Shown: positions 1 through 8,751 of the stretch, piece by piece
Layout of the letters: every line of letters begins with the position of its first letter
How positions within the stretch are numbered: position 1 is the first letter of the stretch
NCBI GenBank assembly: GCA_003695605.1
Contig: RFIK01000011.1
Location: 1-30,264, forward strand
Length of the DNA stretch: 30,264 nucleotides
Source: Chlorobiota bacterium
GTDB taxonomy: Bacteria > Bacteroidota > Ignavibacteria > Kapaibacteriales > NICIL-2
Direction: 5' to 3'
The notes under the pieces: generated by a model
Database searches by the model: none
The model's input: only the letters and a program-made list of their open reading frames with translations
What the model was told of the DNA's origin: nothing
Made by a program: the position numbers and the translations under genes

Positions 1-2159
1 CAGTGGACCCCTACGATCCAGATCGCGTCTATCGGCTGACGTTCCAGTTTGCCACGAGCGAGGATGGCGGCAAGACCTTCAACGCGTTCTCGTACGGCGG
101 TGCACTCCATCCCGATCACCATGCACTCTGGATTGATCCAACCAACCCGCAACATCTCCTGCTCGGTACCGATGGCGGAGTTTATGAAAGTTTCGACCGT
201 GGACGCTCCTGGCGAATGTTCCGTTCGCTCCCCTTGGCACAGTTCTACCGCATCAGCTACGACCTCGACGACCCATACAACATCATGGGCGGACTGCAGG
301 ACAATGGATCCTGGATAGTACCGCACCGCGTCCGGGGAGGTGCTATCGGCAATTGCGAGTGGAAATCAACCGGATGGGGGGATGGCTTTGCGGTCGTTCG
401 CGATCGAAACCGTCCGGAGTTCATTTACTTTGAGTCGCAGGGTGGAGATGCGGTTCGTCGCAATCTCCGCACCAATGAGACACGCTCGATCCAGCCACGT
501 GCAGAGGTGGGCATGCCCAAGCTCCGCTTCAATTGGAATACGCCGATTGTGCTCAGCAATGCAAACCCGCGATACCTCTACATCGGAGCGCAGTACCTCT
601 ACCGCTCAACCGATCACGGCGCAACTTGGCAGCGCCTTTCACCAGATTTGACGACGAACGATTCCACCAAGTACGACCCGCAGGAAAGCGGCGGAGTAAC
701 GCGCGATAACACAAGCGCTGAAAATCACTGCACGATCTACACAATTGCAGATTCTCCGCTCGATGAGCGCCTCATATGGGTCGGCACCGATGATGGCAAT
801 CTCCAGCGAACAACTGACGGCGGCAAAACGTGGACCAATTGCGTGCAGTGGCTGCCCCGTTCGCTACCGCGCGGGACGTGGGTCAGCTGCGTCGAACCCA
901 GCACACATGATCGCCAAACATGCTTTGTGACGTTCGACAATCACACCCGTGGTGACATGACGCCGTACGTCTATCGCACAACGGATTTGGGTAAGACGTG
1001 GACGCGCTTGCGAACTGATAGTGTGCGTGGTTTTGCGCATGTGATTCGCCAAGATCTGGTCAATCCTAATCTGCTCTTCCTTGGCACCGAACTGGGGCTC
1101 TATGTTTCTCTCGATGGAGGCAATTCATTTGCGCGCTACAAAGGGATACCTGCCACGCCCGTCCGAGACATTCAAATTCACCCGCGAGAGCACGACCTCA
1201 TTGTTGCAACACACGGACGTGGCGTCTATGTGGTTGATGACATCACACCGCTCCGCGCAATGCGTCCGGAGCTTCTCGATAGTCCCATGGTCGTACTACC
1301 GTCACGGCCAACCGTCCAGCGGTTCGAGAGCGGCTTTCAGGAATTCAGTGGCTCGGATGAATTTGTTGCGCCTTCGCCGAGCACTGATGCGCTGGTTGCC
1401 TACTACCTCCGCGGACGGCACCTCATCGGTTCTATGCAAGTTGAGATCCTCGACTCCAGCGGTGCGGTGATTGCAACGATTCCGCCTGGAAAGCGCAAAG
1501 GCATCAACCGGATTGGGTGGGGCATGCGGATGAATCCACCGCGAGTGGCGCGGTCACCGAATCCTGGAGGCGGGGCGTTCGGGCCGACGGTGCTGCCCGG
1601 CGTGTACACGGTACGCGTTGTCGAAGGCAATCGCGTTGCAACCAGCCGTCTAGTCATTCTCCACGATACCAGTGCCGGCCTCAGCCTTGCCGAGCGCCGA
1701 GCGAATTTCAGCGCCCTTATGCGGCTCTATCGTGGCATCGAGGAGTTGGCGTTCGTTGTTGAGCAAATCCTTGTGCTTCGCGATACGCTTTCGCAACGTG
1801 CACGCGCTGTCGGAGATTCAGCACTTGCGGGGAAGATCATGCAGCTTGCCGGCACACTCGATTCAGCATACTATACGCTCGTGGCGCGGAAAGCATCGCT
1901 CTTTGCAGATACCGAGCCGCAGCTACGGGAAAAACTCGCCGATCTCTACAGTGCCATCGCCAACTATCCTGGCTCTCCGACTGACGAGCAGGAACGGCTC
2001 ATCGGCCAATACCTTTCCCAGATTGAGGGTGCTGGCCGGTGGGTTGAATCCGTTGCAGGTTCGACCCTTGCTGACCTCAACCGCCAGCTTGCCCGCTACG
2101 GCCAGCAACCGGTTGCACTGCTGACGAAAGACGAGTTCCTCAAGCAATCGGCGTACTAG
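1..2159 (+). CDS. VPS10/BNR-repeat (sortilin-like beta-propeller) protein, 3' part
   Basis: The frame is open at the left edge, so the true start and any signal peptide lie outside the window; 718 residues are visible after the first in-frame GTG. Asp-box (BNR) motifs of the S-x-D-G-G-x-T-W type recur: SEDGGKTF near residue 20, SFDRGRSW near 65, STDHGATW near 205, TTDGGKTW near 270, TTDLGKTW near 330 and SLDGGNSF near 370. This is typical of VPS10/sortilin-like or 'glycosyl hydrolase' propellers of roughly 1000 residues, usually exported in Bacteroidota and relatives. After the propeller (from about residue 450) comes an Ig/FlgD-like stretch with GINRIGWGMR, then a helical C-terminal region. 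No type IX secretion C-terminal domain is evident. The enzymatic label is often over-called in this family, so I assign only the fold. It lies 69 bp before purL. Confidence 0.8.
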   Translation, partial: VDPYDPDRVYRLTFQFATSEDGGKTFNAFSYGGALHPDHHALWIDPTNPQHLLLGTDGGVYESFDRGRSWRMFRSLPLAQFYRISYDLDDPYNIMGGLQDNGSWIVPHRVRGGAIGNCEWKSTGWGDGFAVVRDRNRPEFIYFESQGGDAVRRNLRTNETRSIQPRAEVGMPKLRFNWNTPIVLSNANPRYLYIGAQYLYRSTDHGATWQRLSPDLTTNDSTKYDPQESGGVTRDNTSAENHCTIYTIADSPLDERLIWVGTDDGNLQRTTDGGKTWTNCVQWLPRSLPRGTWVSCVEPSTHDRQTCFVTFDNHTRGDMTPYVYRTTDLGKTWTRLRTDSVRGFAHVIRQDLVNPNLLFLGTELGLYVSLDGGNSFARYKGIPATPVRDIQIHPREHDLIVATHGRGVYVVDDITPLRAMRPELLDSPMVVLPSRPTVQRFESGFQEFSGSDEFVAPSPSTDALVAYYLRGRHLIGSMQVEILDSSGAVIATIPPGKRKGINRIGWGMRMNPPRVARSPNPGGGAFGPTVLPGVYTVRVVEGNRVATSRLVILHDTSAGLSLAERRANFSALMRLYRGIEELAFVVEQILVLRDTLSQRARAVGDSALAGKIMQLAGTLDSAYYTLVARKASLFADTEPQLREKLADLYSAIANYPGSPTDEQERLIGQYLSQIEGAGRWVESVAGSTLADLNRQLARYGQQPVALLTKDEFLKQSAY

Positions 2160-2172
2160 AACGAAGCTGCGG

Positions 2173-2180
2173 TATTTTTG
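2173..2180 (+). promoter_or_regulatory. Candidate -7 box (TATTTTTG) upstream of purL
   Basis: TATTTTTG fits the TAnnTTTG -7 element known for the primary sigma factor of Bacteroidota. It lies 39-48 nt before the candidate purL starts, just after the stop of the propeller gene. No convincing TTTG -33 element is visible at the expected distance upstream. The same 11 bases (TATTTTTGCAC) occur upstream of mfd. Confidence 0.4.
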
Positions 2181-2228
2181 CACCGCTGCTCTCTGGCAGC
2201 ATGGTGCAGTCTCATCCTAATGCGTTCG

Positions 2229-4505
2229 ATGAATTCACACCCGGAGACGACGGGTATCGAACTGGAAACCGACATCCCCGTTTCGGAATCGCTGGCACTG
2301 GAGCTGGGGCTGACCGCTGAAGAGTATGCCCGAATTCTCGATCTACTCGGTCGAGTGCCGACGTATACCGAGCTTGGGATGTTCAGTGTCATGTGGAGCG
2401 AGCATTGCTCGTACAAGAACTCGTTGTTACTGCTGAAGACACTTCCCCGCAGTGGCGGACGGTTGCTCGTCGAAGCTGGCAAAGAAAACGCTGGGCTTGT
2501 TGATCTCGGCGGAGGCTGGGCGGTCGCATTCAAGATTGAATCGCATAATCACCCATCGGCTGTTGAGCCGTACCAGGGGGCAGCGACAGGTGTCGGAGGG
2601 ATACTGCGGGATATTTTCACGATGGGCGCGCGTCCGATCGCAGCGCTCAATTCACTCCGCTTTGGCGATCCAAGCGATCGGCGCACACGCTACTTGGTCA
2701 ATGGTGTCGTTCGCGGTATCGGCGATTACGGCAATTCCTTCGGTGTGCCCACTGTGGGGGGAGAGGTGTACTTTGACCGATGCTACAACGACAATCCGCT
2801 CGTCAACGCGATGGCAGTTGGGATCGTTCGCACGGACAGGGTTGTTTCCTCGAGGGCGTACGGTGTTGGGAATCCGGTGATGCTCATGGGGTCGAGCACC
2901 GGACGCGATGGCATCCACGGCGCGTCACTGCTTGCCTCGCGCCAGTTCGATGAGTCGAGTGCCGATATGCGTCCGACGGTGCAGGTGGGCGATCCGTTCG
3001 CCGAAAAGCTCCTGCTCGAAGCTGCACTCGAATTGATCGAATCGGGCTGCGTGGTAGGAATGCAGGACATGGGGGCGGCGGGCATCACTTGTTCGACAAG
3101 CGAAATGAGCGCAAAAGGTGGCGTGGGGATGGACGTTGACCTCGATCGCGTTCCGCTACGCGAAGAAGATATGAGCGCCTACGAAATTCTGCTCAGCGAG
3201 TCGCAAGAGCGTATGCTCGTTGTCATCGAGCGGGGGAAAGAGGCACTGGCTGAGCGCATCTGCCAGAAGTGGGACGTCCCGATTGTGCAGATTGGCGTTG
3301 TCACCGGTGACGGTATGCTCCGCTTCTGGCGCCACGGTCAGTGCGTGGCGTGCGTGCCAGCGGATGCCCTCGTCGTCGGTGGTGGAGCGCCCGTCTATGA
3401 GCGCCAGTGGAAGGAGGCAGCATACCTTGCCCATACGCGCAGTTTCGATCACGCAGCATTCGAACGGCAGAACGCCGGGCGATCAGCGGGAGCACTCCTT
3501 CTGGAGCTTCTGGCTCGGCCGACGATTGCCAGTAAACGCTGGATTTACGAGCAGTATGACCGGCATGTCGGCACGAACACCATCGAGCGTTCGTGCGACG
3601 CTGCAATCGTTCGGCTCAAAGAAGTGCCTGGGAAAGCGCTTGCGCTCTCGACCGATTGCAATAGCCGCTACGTCTATCTCGATCCCTTCGTCGGTGCGAT
3701 GATTGCAGTGGCGGAAGCAGCACGGAATTGCGTGTGTGCAGGAGCGCAGCCTGTCGCGATCACGAACTGCCTCAACTTCGGCGATCCGTACGATCCGGAA
3801 GTCTACTGGCAATTTCGTCAAGCGGTGCTCGGCATGGGGCAGATGTGCCGCCTTCTCGATACACCGGTGACGGGCGGGAACGTGAGCTTCTACAACCAAT
3901 CGCAACACAACGCAATCTATCCGACACCGACGATCGGTATGCTCGGCATCATTGAGTCGCTCGAGCATATCACCCCTTCGGGTTTCGAGCGCGACGGCGA
4001 TGTTGTGTACCTCGTCGGCTGGCACAGCGATCGGCTCGATGGAAGCGAGCTCGTTGTTATGCTCCAAGGAGAGCTGCTCGGCGCTGCGCCTCCCTTCGAT
4101 GCTCAGTACGAAGTGCAATTACAACGCGCACTTTTGCAAGCAATCCGCAAGCGGCTTGTTCGCTCCGCGCATGATACTGCAGAAGGTGGCCTTGCAGTCG
4201 CACTTGCAGAAGCAGCAATTGTCGGCGGCGTTGGCGCGACGGTCGAGCTGCCATTCCCAGCTACACTCGGGCATCTTTTCGGCGAAGCGCAGTCGCGCGT
4301 TATCGTCACCGTTGATCCAGGTGATACCGACCGTTTCGAACAGCTCATGATGGGTGCTGGTGTGCCCTATCATCGGCTGGGGACAACTGGTGGCGATCGG
4401 TTGGCAATCGAGCACGTCGGGCAGTGGAGTCTTGCTGAACTCCGCGCAGTCTGGGAAATGGCGCTGCCACGGCTCTTCGATATTGCCAGTGCTGTTCCAC
4501 ACTAA
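2229..4505 (+). CDS. purL: Phosphoribosylformylglycinamidine synthase, PurL subunit
   Basis: PurL makes formylglycinamidine ribonucleotide (FGAM) from FGAR, ATP and glutamine-derived ammonia, the fourth step of purine synthesis, in the cytoplasm. The 758-residue length matches the small PurL, which works with separate PurS and PurQ; neither partner is in this window. Visible signatures are MWSEHCSYKNS near residue 55 with the conserved histidine, FKIESHNHPSAVEPYQGAATG near 105-125, and the second half with NCLNFGDPYDPEVYW and GGNVSFYNQS, i.e. the duplicated AIRS-like N and C domains. The start is uncertain: ATG at 2229 gives MNSHPETTG; ATG at 2220 is an alternative. A TTG at 2178 is unlikely because it lies in the candidate promoter box. 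No Shine-Dalgarno is visible. alaS follows after 16 bp and is probably co-transcribed. Confidence 0.96.
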   Translation: MNSHPETTGIELETDIPVSESLALELGLTAEEYARILDLLGRVPTYTELGMFSVMWSEHCSYKNSLLLLKTLPRSGGRLLVEAGKENAGLVDLGGGWAVAFKIESHNHPSAVEPYQGAATGVGGILRDIFTMGARPIAALNSLRFGDPSDRRTRYLVNGVVRGIGDYGNSFGVPTVGGEVYFDRCYNDNPLVNAMAVGIVRTDRVVSSRAYGVGNPVMLMGSSTGRDGIHGASLLASRQFDESSADMRPTVQVGDPFAEKLLLEAALELIESGCVVGMQDMGAAGITCSTSEMSAKGGVGMDVDLDRVPLREEDMSAYEILLSESQERMLVVIERGKEALAERICQKWDVPIVQIGVVTGDGMLRFWRHGQCVACVPADALVVGGGAPVYERQWKEAAYLAHTRSFDHAAFERQNAGRSAGALLLELLARPTIASKRWIYEQYDRHVGTNTIERSCDAAIVRLKEVPGKALALSTDCNSRYVYLDPFVGAMIAVAEAARNCVCAGAQPVAITNCLNFGDPYDPEVYWQFRQAVLGMGQMCRLLDTPVTGGNVSFYNQSQHNAIYPTPTIGMLGIIESLEHITPSGFERDGDVVYLVGWHSDRLDGSELVVMLQGELLGAAPPFDAQYEVQLQRALLQAIRKRLVRSAHDTAEGGLAVALAEAAIVGGVGATVELPFPATLGHLFGEAQSRVIVTVDPGDTDRFEQLMMGAGVPYHRLGTTGGDRLAIEHVGQWSLAELRAVWEMALPRLFDIASAVPH

Positions 4506-4521
4506 CGCAGACGCTCCGAGA

Positions 4522-7080
4522 ATGCGCGCTGATGACGTTCGATCGTCCTTCCTTGAGTTTTTTGCTGCACGCGGCCATCGAATTGTGCCGAGCAGTCCGG
4601 TGATTCCGCATGGCGATCCGACGCTGCTGTTTACCAATGCCGGGATGAACCAATTCAAAGACGTCTTCCTCGGCTCGGGAACGCGCGACTACACGCGTGC
4701 GGTCAACACGCAGAAGTGCATCCGTGTCAGCGGGAAACACAACGACCTCGAAGAAGTCGGCTACGATACCTACCATCACACCTTCTTCGAGATGCTGGGC
4801 AATTGGTCGTTCGGAGACTACTACAAGGCAGAAGCGATTGCCTGGGCGTGGGAATTACTCACAAGCGTCTGGCAGTTGCCGCCGGAGCGACTCTTCGCAA
4901 CGGTCCACCATACCGATGATGAGTCGTTCGAGCTTTGGCGTCGTCATCTGCCAGGCGATCGCATCCTCCGTTTCGGCGATAAAGACAACTTCTGGGAAAT
5001 GGGAGAGACGGGTCCGTGCGGGCCGTGTACAGAAATTCACTACGACCGCACACCTGATTACAGCGGACGCTCGCTTGTCAATGCAGGGACGCAGCAGGTC
5101 ATTGAGATTTGGAACAACGTCTTTATCCAGTACAACCGAACTGCTGATGGCACACTTGAGGAGCTCCCACGCAAGCACGTCGATACCGGTATGGGGCTGG
5201 AGCGCATCACTGCAGTGCTCCAGGGAAAGCAGTCCAATTACGACACTGATCTCTTCACTCCGCTCATTGCACGGTTAGAGGAGCTTTCCGGCAAACGCTA
5301 CGAGCAAGACCTCGGGTCACCGATCGGCGTAGCGATGCGAGTAATGGCAGACCATGTCCGCGCACTTTCCTTTGCAATTGCTGATGGTGCCCTACCAGGC
5401 AACGAAGGTCGTGGGTACGTTCTGCGTCGCATTCTCCGACGCGCAGTGCGCTACGGGCGCAACCTTGGGTTCGAGCAACCTGCGCTCTACCGTTTGGTGG
5501 AAGTGCTGGCGGAGATCATGGGCACGGCATTCCCCGAGGTGCGCGAGCATCGTCCAACGATCGAGCGCGTCATCCGTGCAGAAGAGGAGATGTTCCTGGC
5601 GACGCTCGATCGGGGATTGGAGCGCTTTGCAACGATCGCTGCGCGGGCGAAAGCACGCGGTGAGCAAGTTATCAGTGGCGAGGATGCATTTCTGCTCTAC
5701 GATTCTTTTGGCTTTCCGCTCGACTTGACGGAGTTGATGGCACGCGAGGAAGGACTCGCTGTTGATCATGCTGGATTTGAGCGGCTTATGGCAGAGCAAC
5801 GCGAGCGGTCACGCCAAGCACAGAAGCGTTACTCTGCAGAGGTCGTCGTGCGAACGCTCGAGGCAGAGAGCGAATTTGTTGGCTACGATACTCTCGAATG
5901 TGAAAGTCGCATCGTTGCGGTGGAGGGGAATGCAGTAGTGCTCGCTGCGACGCCGTTCTACGTCGAGTCTGGTGGGCAGGTCAGTGATACAGGCACGATC
6001 GAGGTCGAGGGCGAAACGTTCGTCGTTGGCGACGTGCAGCGCGTTGGGAATGCGATAGTACATATCTGCGACCGTCCTGTGCCGCTATCCCTGCGGGGTA
6101 GCAGTGCACGTGCACGTGTAGATGCAGAGCGCCGCTGGAGTATCCAACGTAACCATACGGCAACGCACTTGGTCCACGAAGCGCTGCGTCGCGTCTTGGG
6201 TGATCACGTCAAACAGAGCGGTTCTCTCGTTGCTCCAGATCGTTTGCGTTTCGACTTTTCCCACTTTGGGAAAGTCACCCCAGACCAGATGCAGCAGATC
6301 GAGCAGATTGTCAATGAGAAAATTCTCGAGCGGGTAGACGTCGAAACGCGCATTCTGCCGATCGAGCAGGCACGGCAGATTCCGGGTGTGAAGATGTTCT
6401 TCGGTGATAAGTACGGGGATATCGTCCGCGTGGTCGTCGTGGATGAGAAGTTTTCCGTTGAGTTTTGCGGTGGTACGCACGTGCACAATACGAGTGAGAT
6501 CGGCCTGTTTGCACTCACTGATGAATCTGCCATCGCTGCAGGGGTACGCCGGATCGAGGCAGTGACCGGTTGGGGCCTTGTGGGGTACATCGAGCACCTG
6601 CGCGCAGCCTACCAAGAGAAAGCAGCAGATCATGCGCAGCTTACCGAACGCTACCACAGCCTCGAACGCCAGCTCGACAGGCTCCGCTTTGAACAAGTGG
6701 TCGCGGAGCTTATGCCACACCTTTTGAACGCTGCGCGGATCGTTGGTGGCGTGCGAGTTGTGACAGGAACTGTTCCGGCCCAATCACCAGAGCACTTGCG
6801 GCTGATTGCCGAGGCACTACGGCAGCGGCTTATGCAGGGGGGGATAGGGTTGCTTGCGGCGCAGCTCGATGGGAAGCTTCAGCTTGTCTGTGCAGTGACC
6901 GATGATTTGGCCTCACGCTACCATGCGGGCAAACTTGTTAGCACCGTTGCAGCCCGTCTTGGTGGCAAAGGCGGTGGCCGCCCGACGCTTGCAACAGCGG
7001 GTGCGCGGGATGTTGAGCAACTCGATGCGGTGCTGACCGAGTTCCCGCAGCTCGTTGAACAATGGAACCCACACGACTAA
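4522..7080 (+). CDS. alaS: Alanyl-tRNA synthetase
   Basis: Charges tRNA-Ala and edits misacylated Ser/Gly-tRNA-Ala in the cytoplasm. At 852 residues it is full length. In order: class II catalytic domain (GNWSFGDYYK near 93, GETGPCGPCTE near 161, DTGMGLERITAVLQG near 221), tRNA-recognition helices with GRGYVLRRILRRAVRYGR near 296, editing domain with HTATH at 545-549 and CGGTH at 649-653, and a C-terminal DHHA1-type segment ending in GGKGGGRP. All four editing-site zinc-ligand positions (two His, Cys, His) are present. ATG at 4522 gives the canonical MRADDVRSSFLEFF start; the upstream open frame inside purL has no family similarity. It lies between purL and the DUF3127 gene. No clear Shine-Dalgarno. 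Confidence 0.97.
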   Translation: MRADDVRSSFLEFFAARGHRIVPSSPVIPHGDPTLLFTNAGMNQFKDVFLGSGTRDYTRAVNTQKCIRVSGKHNDLEEVGYDTYHHTFFEMLGNWSFGDYYKAEAIAWAWELLTSVWQLPPERLFATVHHTDDESFELWRRHLPGDRILRFGDKDNFWEMGETGPCGPCTEIHYDRTPDYSGRSLVNAGTQQVIEIWNNVFIQYNRTADGTLEELPRKHVDTGMGLERITAVLQGKQSNYDTDLFTPLIARLEELSGKRYEQDLGSPIGVAMRVMADHVRALSFAIADGALPGNEGRGYVLRRILRRAVRYGRNLGFEQPALYRLVEVLAEIMGTAFPEVREHRPTIERVIRAEEEMFLATLDRGLERFATIAARAKARGEQVISGEDAFLLYDSFGFPLDLTELMAREEGLAVDHAGFERLMAEQRERSRQAQKRYSAEVVVRTLEAESEFVGYDTLECESRIVAVEGNAVVLAATPFYVESGGQVSDTGTIEVEGETFVVGDVQRVGNAIVHICDRPVPLSLRGSSARARVDAERRWSIQRNHTATHLVHEALRRVLGDHVKQSGSLVAPDRLRFDFSHFGKVTPDQMQQIEQIVNEKILERVDVETRILPIEQARQIPGVKMFFGDKYGDIVRVVVVDEKFSVEFCGGTHVHNTSEIGLFALTDESAIAAGVRRIEAVTGWGLVGYIEHLRAAYQEKAADHAQLTERYHSLERQLDRLRFEQVVAELMPHLLNAARIVGGVRVVTGTVPAQSPEHLRLIAEALRQRLMQGGIGLLAAQLDGKLQLVCAVTDDLASRYHAGKLVSTVAARLGGKGGGRPTLATAGARDVEQLDAVLTEFPQLVEQWNPHD

Positions 7081-7095
7081 TCGAACGGTGTGACT

Positions 7096-7440
7096 ATGCC
7101 CTACGAAGCAGTTGGTACACTCTACAAAGTTTTCCCCGAGCAACAGGTAACCGAGCGCTTTCGCAAACGTGAGTTCATCTTGAGCGTCCAGGATGGGATG
7201 TACGTCCAACTGGTCAAATTCACGCTCAAGCAAGATCGCTGCACCCTCATCGAAGGCTACGAGCTCGGCGTGGAGCTGAAGGTAACGTTTTCTATCTCCG
7301 GACGTGAAGTCCAAGGAAAGGATGGCGAGCCGCTCTACTTTACCAGCCTCGATGCATGGAAGATCGAGCCACTCAAGGATGCACCGAAGGGGCACGATTT
7401 TTCCAGCTCCTTTGACTCCAGCGACGATGTGCCATTTTAG
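7096..7440 (+). CDS. DUF3127 protein (OB-fold-like) with SSB-like acidic C-terminal tip
   Basis: A 114-residue protein matching DUF3127 by pattern: an N-terminal 'GTLYKVFPEQQV', a central strand-rich stretch with KREFILSV, VQLVKFTL and LGVELKVTFSISGRE, and LDAWKIEPL near residue 85. The family is largely restricted to Bacteroidota and relatives and has no established function; an OB-like fold is plausible from the strand pattern. The last eight residues, DSSDDVPF, resemble the acidic DDIPF-type tip that single-stranded DNA-binding protein uses to recruit repair and replication partners. ATG at 7096 is preferred over the in-frame GTG at 7090. It lies 15 bp after alaS and 9 bp before purD. A role in ssDNA handling is inference only. 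Confidence 0.85.
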   Translation: MPYEAVGTLYKVFPEQQVTERFRKREFILSVQDGMYVQLVKFTLKQDRCTLIEGYELGVELKVTFSISGREVQGKDGEPLYFTSLDAWKIEPLKDAPKGHDFSSSFDSSDDVPF

Positions 7441-7449
7441 GTCGCTCCG

Positions 7450-8751
7450 ATGCGTACGCTAGTCATAGGCTCCGGTGGGAGAGAACATGCGATCGTTCGT
7501 GCGCTTGCAGTGTCAGATTCGCGTCCGCAGGTATGGGCGTTTCCTGGGAATCCAGGCATTTTCGAGTATGCGCAGAACGCACCACTCTCCGATCCACTCG
7601 ATGGGCGTGCAATTGCGGAGTATTGCCATGAATACAGCATCGACCTCGTTGTAATCGGCCCGGAAGCACCGCTTGCTGCAGGGATTGCGGACGTGCTACG
7701 ACTCAAAGAAATTCCTGTGTTCGGTCCTTCCCAAGCGGCTGCACGGCTCGAGTCATCGAAGTGGTACGCAAAGCGCTTTATGCAGCGCTACAGTATCCCG
7801 ACAGCGCGGTGGGCAAGCTTTACCGCCGACGATGCTGACCAAGCGCGGGAGTACATTGAGCAGCATCCACTGCCGATCGTCCTCAAAGCAGATGGATTAG
7901 CGGCGGGGAAAGGAGTCGTTGTTGCAGCGAGCTATCAGGAAGCGCTCGGAGCGCTGGAGCGGATGTTCGGCGGAGCATACGGCCAAGCGGGCAAGCGTGT
8001 CGTGATCGAAGAATTTCTCCCAGGTGAAGAAGCATCGGTCTTTGCTATCTGCGATGGCAACGACTACGTGCTCCTCGCACCAGCACAGGATCACAAGCGG
8101 CTCTACGACGGCGATCGCGGTCCGAACACTGGCGGCATGGGAGCATATGCACCAGCGCCACTCCTCCGCCCGGAGTTACTCCAAACAATCGAGGAGCAAA
8201 TTGTTGTGCCGACGCTCCAAGGGATGATTTCTGAGAACGCACCGTTCGTTGGGTGTCTCTACGTGGGCGTGATGATTTCCGATGGGAAACCATATGTGGT
8301 CGAGTACAACGTTCGCTTCGGCGATCCTGAAACGCAATCGGTCTTGGAAGTTTTCCGCGGCGATTTCGCACGGCTGCTCTATAGCGCGGCGCGTGGACGC
8401 CTCGAGCGCAGCGCTCTCGAGACTGTTGCAGACGGCTATAGTTGCACAGTTGTTCTTGCCAGCAAGGGGTACCCTGGTGCCTATCACACAGGCTTCCCGA
8501 TTACGGGGATTGACCAAGCACGCCAACACGCCCGCATTTACCATGCTGGCACTGCACTTGATGAGCACGGAAGACTCATCACTGCAGGTGGCCGTGTGCT
8601 GAATGTAACATCCCATGCCGATACGCTCGCTGCGGCGATCGATCAGTGCTACCGCGCACTCGCAGCGATTCGGTTCGAAGGGATGTATTATCGCACCGAT
8701 ATTGGTGCACGCGCACTGCGGCGACAGCAGCTCATGGAGGACAGCCCATGA
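7450..8751 (+). CDS. purD: Phosphoribosylamine--glycine ligase (GAR synthetase)
   Basis: Ligates glycine to 5-phosphoribosylamine with ATP to make GAR, the second step of purine synthesis, in the cytoplasm. At 433 residues it is standard length. Signatures are GSGGREHAI at 7-15, NPG near 34, the ATP-grasp motif LKADGLAAGKGV at 145-156, the family hallmark DHKRLYDGDRGPNTGGMGAY at 214-233, and VRFGDPETQ at 288-296 with metal-binding residues. The ATG at 7450 sits 9 bp after the DUF3127 stop. Its TGA overlaps the epimerase ATG (ATGA), which implies translational coupling. Together with purL it gives two purine genes in the same run. Confidence 0.97.
   Translation: MRTLVIGSGGREHAIVRALAVSDSRPQVWAFPGNPGIFEYAQNAPLSDPLDGRAIAEYCHEYSIDLVVIGPEAPLAAGIADVLRLKEIPVFGPSQAAARLESSKWYAKRFMQRYSIPTARWASFTADDADQAREYIEQHPLPIVLKADGLAAGKGVVVAASYQEALGALERMFGGAYGQAGKRVVIEEFLPGEEASVFAICDGNDYVLLAPAQDHKRLYDGDRGPNTGGMGAYAPAPLLRPELLQTIEEQIVVPTLQGMISENAPFVGCLYVGVMISDGKPYVVEYNVRFGDPETQSVLEVFRGDFARLLYSAARGRLERSALETVADGYSCTVVLASKGYPGAYHTGFPITGIDQARQHARIYHAGTALDEHGRLITAGGRVLNVTSHADTLAAAIDQCYRALAAIRFEGMYYRTDIGARALRRQQLMEDSP
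8736..8740 (+). promoter_or_regulatory. Strong Shine-Dalgarno for the epimerase gene
   Basis: GGAGG lies 7 nt before the ATG at 8748, inside the end of purD. It fixes the epimerase start and stands out because most starts in this window lack such a site. Confidence 0.75.

Noticed and set aside
6104..6115. Perfect 12-bp palindrome GTGCACGTGCAC
   Set aside because: Lies inside the alaS editing domain in a conserved frame; a single occurrence is consistent with codon use for Ala-Arg repeats.
8546..8561. Sequence resembling a sigma-54 -24/-12 promoter (TGGCAC...TTGA)
   Set aside because: Inside purD, lacks the GC of the -12 element, and no gene starts at the expected distance.
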